Source of the DNA: Dehalococcoidia bacterium UBA2777
GTDB taxonomy: Bacteria > Chloroflexota > Dehalococcoidia > UBA2247 > UBA2777
DNA: 6,531 bases
Assembly: GCA_002352365.1 (NCBI GenBank)
Contig: DEIJ01000141.1
Location: forward strand, 1,160 to 7,690
Direction of reading: 5' to 3'
Every line of letters begins with the position of its first letter. Positions within the stretch are counted from its first letter, which is position 1. The position numbers were made by a program, and so were the translations under genes. Shown piece after piece: positions 6,001-6,531 of the stretch. Under the pieces are notes generated by a model. That model did no database searches. It had not been told where the DNA came from and saw only the letters and a program-made list of their open reading frames with translations.

Positions 6001-6531
6001 TTGCGGATGACTATAGCCTGGTTTAAGAGGTATGAGGAGATAGGGAATATCAGTTGGGTCTCGAGAGAGTTTGGTATATCCCGTAAGACCTTCTACAAGT
6101 GGTGGCCTTATTACGCTAAAGAAGGCCTTCCTGGTCTTAAGGATCGCTCTAAACACCCTAAGAGCTATCCCAAGGCCGTGCCTAAGGAAATTGCCCAGCT
6201 CATCGTGAAATTGCGTCAAAAAAGCCACTATGGGCCTCGTAGGCTAGCTTTTTACCTTTTAAGCGAGAGAATGGGACTAACTTGAGCGTCTACGGCGTCT
6301 ATAGGGTGCTGGTGAGGGCGGGATTGGTAAAGCCGAGGAAGGTGGAGAGGAGCCACCGCACCAATGATGAGGAGTTCTACCACCAGAGGGGATTTAGAAA
6401 ACCTGCCAAGAGGAGGAAGGAATTATCCCGGTTCCTGGATTTCTTTTAGTAACGACGACTTCACTCAGCCCTGGGCTGGATGACACCGCTGAAGAAATTA
6501 TGGTCTTTCCCAGAGTACCAGGGTGTTACCC
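6001..6531 (+). pseudogene. Remnant of an IS481-like DDE transposase, internally deleted, runs off the window
   Basis: The first segment (6001 to about 6282, start TTG 6001 or ATG 6007; AAGGAGG at 5981-5987) is a helix-turn-helix region: VSREFGISRKTFYKWWPYY, then GLKDRSKHP and LRQKSHYGPRRLAFYLL, as in IS481-type transposases. A TGA at 6283-6285 stops it, but reading on in the -1 frame from TTG 6282 continues the family pattern LSVYGVYRVLVRAGLVKPRK (6282-6341). This joins directly to VERSHRTNDEEFYHQRG (6342-6392), which in the family belongs to the C-terminal end of the integrase core, including the third catalytic acid (Glu at 6345-6347). The region with the two catalytic Asp residues, about 100 aa or more, is absent. 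TAG TAA at 6447-6452 then interrupts, yet the same frame resumes RRLHSALGWMTPLKKL (6453-6500) and continues to the edge. No A6G slippery site is present at the frame change. It is non-functional, and the IS ends are not identified. Confidence 0.85.

Noticed and set aside
1..6531. CRISPR array, tRNA, rRNA, T-box or other known riboswitch
   Set aside because: No regularly spaced repeats, no tRNA-like cloverleaf or rRNA sequence, and no T-box or riboswitch core motif was recognised on either strand by eye.

Overview
This window looks like a chromosomal stretch from a free-living bacterium of roughly 50% GC. The sequences of the three isoleucine/valine genes read to me like Chloroflexota, probably uncultured Dehalococcoidia. 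That placement comes from remembered similarity (for example the IlvB N-terminus MKLSGAQIVCESL and the KDAFQEIDITG segment), not from a search, so treat it as tentative.

Layout, left to right: (1) 1-295 has no convincing gene. It holds two fold-back elements, a direct repeat and a plausible promoter. (2) 296-1480 (+) is a class III (CaiB/BaiF) CoA-transferase. (3) 1486-5588 (all on the minus strand) is a branched-chain amino acid biosynthesis operon, transcribed leftward as ilvD, ilvB, ilvN: dihydroxy-acid dehydratase, then the large and small subunits of acetolactate synthase. (4) 5589-5997 is the upstream region of the operon. It contains a near-consensus extended -10 promoter for ilvD with a small dyad over the -10/start point, a diffuse imperfect dyad, and a 47-bp hairpin repeat. 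(5) About 6001 to the right edge is a dead insertion-sequence transposase: N-terminal helix-turn-helix part, a frameshift, a join straight to the C-terminal part with the catalytic core missing, and two tandem stop codons.

IlvB+IlvN make acetolactate or acetohydroxybutyrate from pyruvate (plus 2-oxobutyrate). IlvD later dehydrates the dihydroxy acid to the 2-oxo acid precursor of valine or isoleucine. The step between them, ketol-acid reductoisomerase (ilvC), is not here: the operon ends at ilvN, only 5 bp from the stop of the convergent CoA-transferase gene.

I do not see a new multi-gene system. The points most worth a second look are the internally deleted transposase, the 155-nt spacer between ilvB and ilvN with competing hairpins and a possibly masked ribosome binding site, the ilvD promoter/dyad, and the structured repeats at 52-126 and 5918-5964.
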